A stretch of 64,000 nt of DNA from contig UQPN01000012.1 of NCBI GenBank assembly GCA_900542935.1, positions 1 to 64,000 on the forward strand. Direction: 5' to 3'. Source of the stretch: an uncultured Eubacteriales bacterium (lineage in GTDB: Bacteria > Bacillota > Clostridia > Christensenellales > Borkfalkiaceae). Below are positions 5,937 through 14,339 of the stretch, piece after piece. Below the pieces are notes generated by a model that saw only the letters and a list, made by a program, of their open reading frames with translations, was not told where the DNA came from and made no database searches. How positions within the stretch are numbered: position 1 is the stretch's first letter; each line of letters begins with the position of its first letter. The position numbers and the translations under genes are program-made.

Positions 5937-8051
5937 TTACAGCGCTTCGTTTCCGCCGAGCGCGCCGAAAAATTTAATGAGAAAGTACAGATACCCGTCC
6001 TGCTCGTTGGCGAAATAATCGTAAAATTCGCAGCGCGTGCCGTTGCAGGTAAGCGGATACAGATACGACGTGGAAGCGGACCCGTCCGCCCGGAACAGGC
6101 TGAGCACGTTTCTTGCCCCGCGGACGGCGCGTTTGCGATAAGTTTCGTCGCCCGAAATGCGGGCGTAATGCAAAAACGCGTCGGACGTGTGCACGGAAGC
6201 GGAGTGCGGCAACGTATCGCCGTAAATCATGCACTTGCCGAACCAGTAGCCGTCCCAGTGGCGCATGGAAATTTCGTTGAGGTAGTGCGACGGCTGATCG
6301 CCGTTGAACCGTTCGAGCACGCGCACGTGCCTGCGGCATTCTTCCACCAGCTTTTTATCGCCCGTAAGCATATAATACTGCGCAAGCATCATGACGGCGG
6401 GCGTTACGATGGTCTGTTCGTAACGCACTTCGTGTTCCGGGTAATTCGTGCCGTTTTTCACGATGTTTTCCACGTGCGTTTTGTAATACGACTGGATTTC
6501 CGCCGCCTCTGCCGCCATGCCCGCCTGCCGCAGCACGGTTACCGTTTCGAAAAGAGAAAGTCCGTTGGGATAGAAATTTTCTCCGCCTACGGAATAGTAC
6601 ACGCGCAGCAGGCGCACCATTCTTTCGAGATACGCCCGCTCGCCCGTGGCTTTATACATTTCCATCATGAAAACGGACATCCACGGCGCGTTGTACAGTC
6701 GCTTCGCCTTCGGATTTTTGCCCGCCGCGTTGTATACGACGCCGCTCTCTTCATCGAAAAATTCGCGCCGCACAAAACCATAATATCGCATGAGGCTTTC
6801 GCGCGCCGCGCGATCGTCCGGGCGATATTGCAGATATTTCGCCACCAGCAAACCCATGACGAGGCGTTCGCGGCTGGCGTTGTAATCGGGAAACAGCTCG
6901 TCGTATACAAGGCACTTATCCTGATTATCGTAAATCATATACGCGCCGTCCAGCGGATCGCCCGCGGAGGAAAACTGCTGTTTTTCTATAATGAATTTCA
7001 CGCGGTTTTCTATCAGCCTGTCAAGCGGTATCTGCACGAAAAATTCGGCTTTCGCGCGCTTGCCCGCCGCTTCGATCGCAAAGACGTACTCCCCCGCGGC
7101 TTCGGGAACGTACGTTACGTATGTTTTTCCGTTTTTAGATTCCGTATGCAGCGGCTTCGGCGTACCTGTATTTTTCGCCGCGTTTGTCGCCGGATTTATT
7201 GCCGCGTTTTCCGTCTGCGCGCCTCGCGTGCCGCCCGGAGCGCACTGTGCGCCGCCGAAATTTTGCGCCGCGGCAAAGGAAAGCAGGCGGACTTTCGCAT
7301 CGGGGCGGTTTACGGTAAACTCTATTTTTTCGCCCTGAATCAGCGTATAATTTTCAGCTTCGACGACGGGGACGTTTTTTTCGGAAAGAAGGGCTTTGAG
7401 CGAATCGTTTCCGTAAGGATAAAACCGCATTTCGAAGGCGATTGCCGTGCTTTCGCCCTTTTTTAAATGAAACGGCGGCAGGTACAGAATAAAATCGCCG
7501 CGATCGTTGGAAATCTGCGACAAATCGCGCTCTACCCCGTAGGAATCGATTGCGCCTTCGGTGAGAATCAGTGCCAGAGAACGGGGATATTCGCCCATTT
7601 TTACCGCGTTTATATAGCTTGTTTCGCCGCCGCACCAGACGTGCGCCGTGCAATGCCGTTTCATGCACACGCTTGCCGCTTCGTAACTGTCGTTCAGAGT
7701 AACGTAAATACCCGCCGCCCCGCGCGAGAAAAACACGTCGTCCGCCGTGGCGTTTTCGAACACGTAACGTTCTTTATACGTACTGCCCGCCGTGCGGGTA
7801 ACGGTGATTTTTAAATGCTTCGTTAAATAGACGGACTGCATTACCGCGGCTTCTTCGCCGCCGTTTTCCGCACAGGCGGAAACGTTGCGCACAATACAGC
7901 TTTGCAGCGTGCCCCGATAAATTTCGCCGAACGTACGAGCGCCTTCCACCCAGTTCATTCCGTCGGCGTCAAGCGGATCGGAAAACAGCTTCAAGCCGCC
8001 CGTGGCTTCGTTAAACGATGCGATATAATTGTTTTTTACGATGTTTTTCAA
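5937..8051 (-). CDS. Putative six-hairpin glycosidase-like protein, paralogue of the 3768-5819 product
   Basis: 704 residues beginning with a TTG codon at 8051. The start is supported by GAGGGG nine bases upstream and by alignment of the first residues with the paralogue (MKN...SFNEATGG against MKN...SFNPATGG). It shares CMKRHCTAHVWCGGE, YDELFPDYNASRERLVMG, GGENFYPNGLSLFETV, RYEQTIVTPAVMM and RHWDGYWFG, so the domain plan is the same: a beta-rich N-terminal part and a helical barrel from about residue 360. It carries an extra low-complexity insert at about 275-320 rich in Ala, Gly, Thr and Asn. No secretion signal. Both copies probably descend from a duplication followed by divergence; the exact substrate is unknown. 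Confidence 0.7.
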   Translation of the reverse strand: MKNIVKNNYIASFNEATGGLKLFSDPLDADGMNWVEGARTFGEIYRGTLQSCIVRNVSACAENGGEEAAVMQSVYLTKHLKITVTRTAGSTYKERYVFENATADDVFFSRGAAGIYVTLNDSYEAASVCMKRHCTAHVWCGGETSYINAVKMGEYPRSLALILTEGAIDSYGVERDLSQISNDRGDFILYLPPFHLKKGESTAIAFEMRFYPYGNDSLKALLSEKNVPVVEAENYTLIQGEKIEFTVNRPDAKVRLLSFAAAQNFGGAQCAPGGTRGAQTENAAINPATNAAKNTGTPKPLHTESKNGKTYVTYVPEAAGEYVFAIEAAGKRAKAEFFVQIPLDRLIENRVKFIIEKQQFSSAGDPLDGAYMIYDNQDKCLVYDELFPDYNASRERLVMGLLVAKYLQYRPDDRAARESLMRYYGFVRREFFDEESGVVYNAAGKNPKAKRLYNAPWMSVFMMEMYKATGERAYLERMVRLLRVYYSVGGENFYPNGLSLFETVTVLRQAGMAAEAAEIQSYYKTHVENIVKNGTNYPEHEVRYEQTIVTPAVMMLAQYYMLTGDKKLVEECRRHVRVLERFNGDQPSHYLNEISMRHWDGYWFGKCMIYGDTLPHSASVHTSDAFLHYARISGDETYRKRAVRGARNVLSLFRADGSASTSYLYPLTCNGTRCEFYDYFANEQDGYLYFLIKFFGALGGNEAL

Positions 8052-8102
8052 TGCTGTTTTCCCCTCGGATGATCATATGCCGTAAACGGTTTCAACGGTT
8101 TT

Positions 8103-8131
8103 ATTATAAACGAACGGGCAGGGAAAAGCAA
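8103..8131 (-). promoter_or_regulatory. Probable promoter of the 5937-8051 gene
   Basis: On the minus strand TTGCTT (8131-8126), 17-base spacer and TATAAT (8108-8103), about 50 bases before the TTG start. Just upstream, at 8154-8164, TGTAATTTACA is a short palindrome flanked by two similar AACGAAAAAA tracts, a possible operator. Confidence 0.55.
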
Positions 8132-8210
8132 TGGAATTTGTAACGAAAAAAATGTAATTTACAACGAAAAAAGTTTTTGGCAAAATGTTGCGGCGCGGGC
8201 GGAAAAATTA

Positions 8211-8239
8211 TTGACATTTCTTTTTGCGTTTGCTATAAT
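8211..8239 (+). promoter_or_regulatory. Promoter of tRNA-Leu
   Basis: Consensus TTGACA (8211-8216), 17-base spacer and TATAAT (8234-8239), 23 bases before the tRNA. Confidence 0.9.
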
Positions 8240-8262
8240 TAACAATAGCGACAGAATGTTGC

Positions 8263-8349
8263 GCCGCTGTGGTGGAATAGGCAGACGCAAGGGACTTAAA
8301 ATCCCTCGTTCGAAAGAACGTACCGGTTCAAGTCCGGTCAGCGGCACCA
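8263..8349 (+). tRNA. tRNA-Leu (anticodon UAA), island attachment gene
   Basis: An 87-nt class II tRNA. Acceptor arms GCCGCTG and CAGCGGC pair, the anticodon stem GGGA/TCCC holds loop CTTAAAA, there is a long variable arm (CGTTCGAAAGAACG), the T-loop is GGTTCAAGTCC, and CCA is encoded. From the anticodon loop onward the gene and its terminator recur at 41484-41597, which marks it as the integration site of the downstream island. Confidence 0.97.
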
Positions 8350-8408
8350 AGTCAGTATAATCCGAACCGGATACTTGTAACAAGCGAGCGGTTCGGATTT
8401 ACTTTTAT
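8295..8408 (+). repeat. Left 114-bp direct repeat (att-like): tRNA-Leu 3' half plus terminator
   Basis: This segment starts at the tRNA-Leu anticodon loop and runs through the terminator. It is repeated at 41484-41597, an offset of 33,189 bp, with only three substitutions. The left copy contains the intact tRNA; the right copy is a fragment. This is the footprint left when a tyrosine recombinase integrates an element at a tRNA 3' end. Confidence 0.85.
8359..8408 (+). terminator. Terminator of tRNA-Leu
   Basis: The arms AATCCGAACC (8359-8368) and GGTTCGGATT (8390-8399) are exact complements, followed by TACTTTTAT. Confidence 0.85.
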
Positions 8409-8563
8409 GTTATAATGTTTTTTCGGGAATGAATCCCCTATTGCATCGCGCTTACGGCGTGTATATATCTTTTCCGGATACAAGGTTTACGGCGGTAAAT
8501 CGTGGTGTAGTCTACATTGAAATACTGTTTCATATCAATCATTCGCATACCGTTCATCATCGC

Positions 8564-8985
8564 TCAAAGCGTTTCGTATTCGTAATCGGGTAATTTCATT
8601 GTTTTGATCAGTTTTTCGTAGCGTTCGTAGGTTTCTTCGGCGTGTTGTTTTGCGTAAGGATCGATTGTAAGCTCGGTGTTCCGCAAATTCCGATCTTCGT
8701 AACTGCCGACTTCGTATTTGGCGTTTTTGTTGTATTTTTTCCAAAGCATTCTGCCGAGATAACGGTAACAGGCAAGGCGTATCGGAAGCGGTTTTCCGAA
8801 TTTCCCGATACAAAGATCTCCTAATTTTTTACCGAGAAATCGGCATAAAAAGCAAATGGCTTCTTCGGCATAATCGTATGCTTCCGAATATGGTTTTAAA
8901 ATATCGGTGTGGCAATAAATGTCTTTGTACAGGTACGGAGAAAATTTTTTGCGGGTTTTTATGAGAGGCAGACAGAACGGAAGTC
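8564..8985 (-). pseudogene. Remnant reading frame of unknown function inside the island's left end
   Basis: The frame is open without a start codon from a TGA near 8987 down to a TAA at 8564, about 140 codons. It reads like genuine protein (KPYSEAYDYAEEAICFLCRF, GKPLPIRLACYRYLGRMLW, ending in a Tyr/Glu-rich tail). The first ATG is at 8749 and would give only 61 residues, with no ribosome site. I do not recognise it. Its upstream end abuts an inverted repeat shared with the integrase side, so it is probably a truncated mobile-element gene. Confidence 0.45.
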
Positions 8986-9062
8986 AACGAAACAGCAGAA
9001 AAATTATTGCGTTGACGGCAGCTTGTAATGTGAATTTTCGGCATTTTGCCGTTGACTTCCGT
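8977..9062. repeat. Inverted repeat between two element remnants
   Basis: ACGGAAGTCAACG (8977-8989) is exactly inverted at 9050-9062, and the similarity extends loosely outward. It separates the minus-strand remnant frame from the integrase remnant, so it may be an inversion scar or a binding site. Confidence 0.5.
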
Positions 9063-9756
9063 TTTTCTCTGTGCTACCCGCCCTCACCGAAAAGACAATG
9101 CTTCCCGCGAAAAATTGAAATTTTCCAAAGCGGAAATCGAAAAGCTGCCCCCGGTTTTACAAAAGCTGTTGGAAAAATGCGACAGAAACGTAGCTTGCAG
9201 AACAACGGAACACGGATTGTATCAGGCTCGGTTTCGCCGAAACGGATACAACGTAGAAGTTGCCGACAAGAATTTTTCCGCGTTGAAAGAAAAGTTCCTG
9301 CAAAAATTGATTGCCGCCGATAATAAAAAAAGACAGTCCGAGTTTCCGCTTTTTAAAGATTATGCGGAAGATTGGCTGTCCGTGAAAAGACGTGTGGTGA
9401 AAGATAGTACATACGACGGTTACGCATTGCAACTGCGGCGAAAACTGATTCCCGAGTTCGGCGATTTGCCCTTGAATAAAGTGCAAAGATCGGCTGTACA
9501 GAATTATTTATTTTCGTTTTCCGACACGGGAAAACATCGCACGGCACACAAGTTAAAAACTTTGCTTTCGGCTATCTTCGCCACCGCCGCGGAAGATTTT
9601 CCCGCGCTTTTAAATCCGATGTGCAAAATCGTTTCAGAACGATATTCGGCGAAAAAAGGCAAAGCCTTTATCGTGCAAAAAGCAAGAAAAATCATAGAAT
9701 TTTGTTCGGCGCGGCAAGAAAAAAACGAACATACAAGCAAGGCTTGCCCGGGATAG
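9046..9756 (+). pseudogene. Tyrosine recombinase (integrase) remnant lacking the catalytic domain
   Basis: About 230 codons covering the arm-binding and SAM-like core-binding regions of a phage/ICE-type tyrosine integrase. There is an AP2-like N-terminal stretch with YQARFRRNGYNVEVADKNF, then FKDYAEDWLSVKRRVVKDST, LQLRRKLIPEFGDLPLNKV and KLKTLLSAIFATAAED. After FIVQKARKIIEFCSARQEKNEHT, where a catalytic domain would begin, the frame breaks off at TAG. The R...HxxR...Y residues are absent. The apparent TTG start lies in the inverted repeat, so the 5' end is also uncertain. It sits 0.7 kb inside the tRNA-Leu attachment site, the expected place for the integrase of an element that integrated there. 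Confidence 0.8.
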
Positions 9757-9855
9757 CGTTCCCCTGTTCATATTTAAATACACACCCGTTATCGGCAAAA
9801 TTGATTTATGCAAATTTTGACTTATATGAAACCTTTCAATCACTAAAAATTCAAA

Positions 9856-9882
9856 GGGCGGAAAAATTTCCGCCCCCGTTTT
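9856..9882 (+). terminator. Hairpin terminator past the integrase remnant
   Basis: GGGCGGAAA (9856-9864) and TTTCCGCCC (9867-9875) pair perfectly and are followed by CCGTTTTTT on the plus strand. It could also end the converging operon from the right, though its minus-strand T-tract is weaker. Confidence 0.65.
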
Positions 9883-9917
9883 TTAAGCATTTTTACGCTT
9901 GATTGCGTCGCTTTCTC

Positions 9918-12900
9918 TTATTTAATAAATGAAATGCTGTCCATATACACCGCCGATGTGCCGCCGATCGTATATAACGAGAATTGCACAATCTGTGTGA
10001 TCCCGTCGGCAACGTCTGCTTCAACGTAATTCCACCCCTGTTTCAGATTCACCGTTACGTTCGAAAATACATCGTAAGCACCGAAGCTCGAAGAGGCTGC
10101 GCTGAACAGCAAAGAATCGCTTTCCTTATCGGTATACAGCCACACGCCTACTTTCTTGCATCCTTGCGGAAGAATCCAAGGATCACGCGCAGGAGCTGCA
10201 TGCAAAATCGTACCCAATTCCCCCGCCGCACCCGTAAACGCGAATTTTGCCGAATACGACCCGTCGTGTGACTGCTCGTTGCTCTTTATGGCGTTAAGCG
10301 GGAACGCGTCTTTCCATTCCGAAGAATGATCCGCGTCGTCTTCAAACGTAATATCTGCGGAAACTTCTGCTACAATGAAATCGATATCATCCATATAGAA
10401 AGACTGATTCAGCACATTACCCGACCAAAGAGCAAACATCACAACGCTTTCAGGCGACGTTGCCATATCGAACTCATAGTATTTCCAACCGCTTTCCGCC
10501 GTAAAGCTTATATTGCATACATCTAAGCTACTATAAGAAGCAGAAGCGCAACTGAACGACAAAGGAACCGCGGCACCGTCGTTATACAACCAGAACCCGA
10601 TCTTCTTCGCGCCCGCGGGTACGGGATATGCAGCCGTTGCGGCGGGAGGCGCGTGATAAATCGCTATCATTCCGTCCGCGTTTTCATACGCGAATTTCGC
10701 GGAATACTCGCCGCTATGCACAAATTCGCTATTCTTTGTTGCCCAAGGATGCGCAGCGTCCCAAGCGGCGCTGTGTTGATCGTCCCATTCAAAAGAAATA
10801 TCCGAAGTGATGAATTCGATATCGTCAAGATAAAACGTAACGGCATTTTTAGCATAGAAACCGAACGAAGTAATGCCGCCGTTTAAAATATCCTGCGCGG
10901 AAATCTTCGTTGCAGCGTTTGCGGGAATATCGATCGTTTTATACACCCACTGATTTGCAGTAAGCGCAACGTCATGAATTTCGTCCGTTTTCGCCGCTAC
11001 GTCTGCACCGTTTAAATTATACGCACCCGTTGAAATGCAAAATTGGAAATTCGTATCACTTGTACCATACACTTTAAAGCAGATCCGCAAAACTCTCTGT
11101 TTTACGGGCTCGGTAAACCTGATACGCGCCTGCTTGTTTGCCGCCAGCGCTACTTTCGCGCTGTATGCGCCGCTCGCTTTATGCTCGTTGCTGCGCGTAA
11201 TCGAACAGTCTTCATCCGCCGTTACGCCGCTGAAAAATTCTTCGTTTTCAAACGACGTGAAATACCTGTCTGGATCGGTTACAACGAACGATTTTTGCAA
11301 TTCGTATACTTCGCCGTCTGCCGTATAACGATAAATAATCGTATATTTACCCACTTTTGCAGGAATAATTACATACGCCGAAATGGCTGCGGGGTCAGCG
11401 TTGTCGATCTGCAAATACAAATCGATTGCGGCGTTTTCTATTTCCGCATTCGTTTTTTCATTTTTAACGGTAGCTTTCGGCAATGTGATTTCCGTATTCA
11501 GCGTGCTGTTCTGAATGTCCGCGGCGGAAAGGGTAAATTTAGGTAACACTTCCACCGGGTATTCGCACGCGCCCACAAACCCCGCAGATTTATTCGTTAC
11601 TTTAATTTTATATACGCCCGCTTCCGCGGCAACGAACGAAGTACCGTTCGCAAGCTCCACGGCATTTCCGTTCAGCGTAACCTGCGTATCGTACTCCACA
11701 TGATTCGGGTTGTTTACCGTGAACGACACCGTTTCTCCCACGACAACGCGTTCCGCAACGCCGGAAACAGAAAGATTTGCTCCCTTTTCCAGTTTGATTT
11801 CGTCTACATATACCTTGGTATCGTCCAAAAGATTATTAATCCAGAAAAGAATCGAACCATTTTCGCGAAGAGGCGCGGTGTTGAACGCATTCAAGCCCGT
11901 TTCTCCATTGCCGTACGGCTCGTCTGCATTCTGCCAATACGTCTGTTTGGTTGCGTCCTCGATCGTGGCTTTCGACATATACACCGTAGCCCACTGTTTC
12001 CCGGCAATCGGCGAAGCGTTCGTGTCCGCGCCGTTCGCATTTACGTAGTCTACATTCCAGCTCAGCACGCGGAACAAGCCTTCCTGATCGATATACAGGC
12101 GAATCGAATAATAGTCCCAGCCTTCCTCGGCGTACGCCGCCATTTCGGCTGCGGTAGAGCCGAACCGGTACGAAAAATTCTTCCATGCCTGCGCGCCGCC
12201 TTTCGTCCACGCCACGCCGGAAGCACCCTCAAACGATTCTTCCCAGCCGACTTCGGCGTTTACGGTTTCGGCATCGAAACGCTTATTGGTGGTGGCGTTA
12301 TCGGCGTTATCGGAGAAATCGGCAAGTACGAAATGTCCGAGTTTCGTAACCGCACTGAACGAAACCGACTTTTCGGCAACGTTGCCCGCCGCATCGGTGG
12401 CTTTCACATAATATTCGTAAGTTCCTTTCTGCGTGGGCGTGAATTTGCCGTTTTCCGCCGTAACTTCCGTTTTTGTTTCTCCGTTCACAAAATACAGTTT
12501 CTTCTCCACGGATACGGGGTTTTCCGCGTTGTCGCGTACGGTGACGGCGGGTAAAGCGTATTCCGCATTTACATACGCAGCCTCGGGCGAAGCGATATTG
12601 ATTACTGGTTTTTCGTCGTCGGTAACCGTAAGCGTGATTTTCTTCATGTACGTCTGATTGCCGATTTTAATCGTGTATTCGATGACGTAACCGTTCACGT
12701 TGCGGATCTCCACGTTTCCGCCGATGGTGGGAATCTCGTTTCCCGCCGCGTCTTTCACCACTACTTCGGGCGTATACTCTTTGCCGTCGGAATCTTTCAC
12801 CGCGGGGTTTTTCAACTCGTATGCGTCCCCCACTTTCGCCGTGACGGAAGAATCGTCGAAATTTACGAGCGTTATCGTTTTATCACCTTCCCCGCCGTTG

Positions 12901-12998
12901 CCGCCGCCCTCGCCGTTGCCGCCGCAGGAAGCGAACAGCCCGAACGCCGCGCACACTGCCGCCACAGCCAAGAGTCCTTTGCCTCTTTTGATCTTCAT
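9918..12998 (-). CDS. Large surface lipoprotein with Ig-like and repeated carbohydrate-binding-like modules
   Basis: 1026 residues. A type II signal peptide ends at the lipobox LFASC (Cys25), followed by a Gly/Glu/Asn spacer. Residues about 40-215 hold two Ig/HYR-like domains (EKPVINIASPEAAYVNAEYALP; ending GTYEYYVKATDAAGNVAE). Four beta-sandwich modules then appear, each closing with a D-(E/D/S)-I strand: about 225-405 (VYVDEIKLE), 585-735 (FYLDDIEFI), 735-880 (FYMDDIDFI) and 880-1026 (VYMDSISFIK). The last three share an opening such as SGEYSAKFA or DGSYSAKFA. No catalytic motif is seen, so a polysaccharide-capture role at the cell surface is likely. AGGAGG lies 9 bases before the ATG. It is the last gene of the module 1 operon. 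Confidence 0.8.
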   Translation of the reverse strand: MKIKRGKGLLAVAAVCAAFGLFASCGGNGEGGGNGGEGDKTITLVNFDDSSVTAKVGDAYELKNPAVKDSDGKEYTPEVVVKDAAGNEIPTIGGNVEIRNVNGYVIEYTIKIGNQTYMKKITLTVTDDEKPVINIASPEAAYVNAEYALPAVTVRDNAENPVSVEKKLYFVNGETKTEVTAENGKFTPTQKGTYEYYVKATDAAGNVAEKSVSFSAVTKLGHFVLADFSDNADNATTNKRFDAETVNAEVGWEESFEGASGVAWTKGGAQAWKNFSYRFGSTAAEMAAYAEEGWDYYSIRLYIDQEGLFRVLSWNVDYVNANGADTNASPIAGKQWATVYMSKATIEDATKQTYWQNADEPYGNGETGLNAFNTAPLRENGSILFWINNLLDDTKVYVDEIKLEKGANLSVSGVAERVVVGETVSFTVNNPNHVEYDTQVTLNGNAVELANGTSFVAAEAGVYKIKVTNKSAGFVGACEYPVEVLPKFTLSAADIQNSTLNTEITLPKATVKNEKTNAEIENAAIDLYLQIDNADPAAISAYVIIPAKVGKYTIIYRYTADGEVYELQKSFVVTDPDRYFTSFENEEFFSGVTADEDCSITRSNEHKASGAYSAKVALAANKQARIRFTEPVKQRVLRICFKVYGTSDTNFQFCISTGAYNLNGADVAAKTDEIHDVALTANQWVYKTIDIPANAATKISAQDILNGGITSFGFYAKNAVTFYLDDIEFITSDISFEWDDQHSAAWDAAHPWATKNSEFVHSGEYSAKFAYENADGMIAIYHAPPAATAAYPVPAGAKKIGFWLYNDGAAVPLSFSCASASYSSLDVCNISFTAESGWKYYEFDMATSPESVVMFALWSGNVLNQSFYMDDIDFIVAEVSADITFEDDADHSSEWKDAFPLNAIKSNEQSHDGSYSAKFAFTGAAGELGTILHAAPARDPWILPQGCKKVGVWLYTDKESDSLLFSAASSSFGAYDVFSNVTVNLKQGWNYVEADVADGITQIVQFSLYTIGGTSAVYMDSISFIK

Positions 12999-13110
12999 AC
13001 CTTTTTCCTCCTGAAAAAATTTTTATTTTTGCTTTTCCCCGCCCGACTCGTTTTTCTTTTCCGATGGCGGAACGGACAATTACAAACCGTTTACATTCCG
13101 CTGTCGCAGA

Positions 13111-14322
13111 TTATTTCAGCGCGATACGGAAATTATCGAAATAGAATGTCTGATCGCCGCCGACGTATTCGCCCCACGCGATTTTAAGGAAACCGGGACT
13201 TTCCACCGTGCGCGCGTTCAGTTTAGAAAGCGGAAGCGAGAACGTAACCCAGCGATGTTCGGCGGCTACCACGTTAAACGCTTGCCAGTCTTTGCCTCCC
13301 GCCGTGTAAAATTCGGGGTAGAAAATCATCGGAATATCGCCTGCGTTGTATATATCGAACTGAATTTTCGCCGAAACCTTTTCTTCTTCCGTCAGCGATG
13401 CAAACGCCTTCTGCATTATCTTTTCGGGTATCGTAAAGCGCGACCACGTGGCCTGATATTTTTCGCCCGGGTGCGTGATCGCTTTCAACATTTTCGAGCC
13501 GGACGCGGGCAGAATTTCCGCCCCGTTTGTATCTTCCTGTGCGCCCACCCGACTTAAATCGGGCGAATACTGCGGCGGATTGTCGGCGTCGGGCGTGACT
13601 ACGTAATTCTGATACAGTCTTTCAAAATCACAGATTTCGTACGGATTAAGCTCCACCACATCTGTGAGTTCGCGCGGCTCGGCAGCTTGCGTAATCACTA
13701 CGTCGTCAAGATAGTACACGGGCGCGTCGGCAAGATCGCGCGAGCCGACGTTTTCAAACGCAAACGATACACCCTGAATCATCGTGATATCGTAAGCGAT
13801 ATTCATCACGTTGAGATCCGGCTCGTACATCAGCTCGTTCCAGCCCTGTTTTAATGTAAACGTTTTCTGCTGAATACGTTCCGCAGAATTCACGGAAGCG
13901 ATAGAGGAAATAAGTCCCATATCCACCCGTCCGGTTTCGTTCTCGCAATACAACCACGCGGAAACGCGCTTAACTTTTGAAAAATCCGTGAGATCTCTGC
14001 CGTACTTCTGCGAATACGTGGGAAAATATACGAAAGGCGTCGCGGGCAGATTGTAATAACCGAGCGGTTGAAGTTTCGCCGAGCCTTTGCCCGTTTTCAC
14101 ATACTTCTCGTCGGTATTTTCCGATACCTTGCCGAATCCGCCTAAAATGCGGCACAGCGAGAACGACGGATTCCACGTTTCGAAATCGGCGAGGACGCTC
14201 ACCTGATCACCGCCCGCGGGCGTTTCGACTTCGTGTTCGTCGTTTTTATTATCGCACGCGGAAAGCGGTACGGCGGAAAGCAGTATACATGCAAATAACG
14301 CTGCGGAAATTAACTTTGTCAT
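13111..14322 (-). CDS. Surface lipoprotein with two carbohydrate-binding-like beta-sandwich modules
   Basis: 403 residues from the chosen ATG at 14322, which has GAGGGGG nine bases upstream; an ATG at 14331 is too close to that site. The signal peptide ends at PLSAC (Cys23). Two modules follow: about 45-215 (opening VLADFETWNPSF, closing YYLDDVVI) and 228-403 (opening ICDFERL, closing FYFDNFRIALK). They are the same general type as those in the 9918-12998 product. There are no catalytic residues to name. It lies 17 bp after the DUF4091 gene, so the two are co-transcribed, and the protein probably helps present a polysaccharide to that enzyme or to the binding protein. Confidence 0.75.
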   Translation of the reverse strand: MTKLISAALFACILLSAVPLSACDNKNDEHEVETPAGGDQVSVLADFETWNPSFSLCRILGGFGKVSENTDEKYVKTGKGSAKLQPLGYYNLPATPFVYFPTYSQKYGRDLTDFSKVKRVSAWLYCENETGRVDMGLISSIASVNSAERIQQKTFTLKQGWNELMYEPDLNVMNIAYDITMIQGVSFAFENVGSRDLADAPVYYLDDVVITQAAEPRELTDVVELNPYEICDFERLYQNYVVTPDADNPPQYSPDLSRVGAQEDTNGAEILPASGSKMLKAITHPGEKYQATWSRFTIPEKIMQKAFASLTEEEKVSAKIQFDIYNAGDIPMIFYPEFYTAGGKDWQAFNVVAAEHRWVTFSLPLSKLNARTVESPGFLKIAWGEYVGGDQTFYFDNFRIALK

Positions 14323-14339
14323 GTTTTTCATCCCCCTCT

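Noticed and set aside
5883..7466. Long plus-strand open frame of 527 codons over the 5937-8051 gene
   Set aside because: It lies antisense to a gene with a ribosome site, recognisable motifs and a clear paralogue. Its translation is rich in Arg, His and Phe without domain features, as expected for the shadow of a GC-rich gene.
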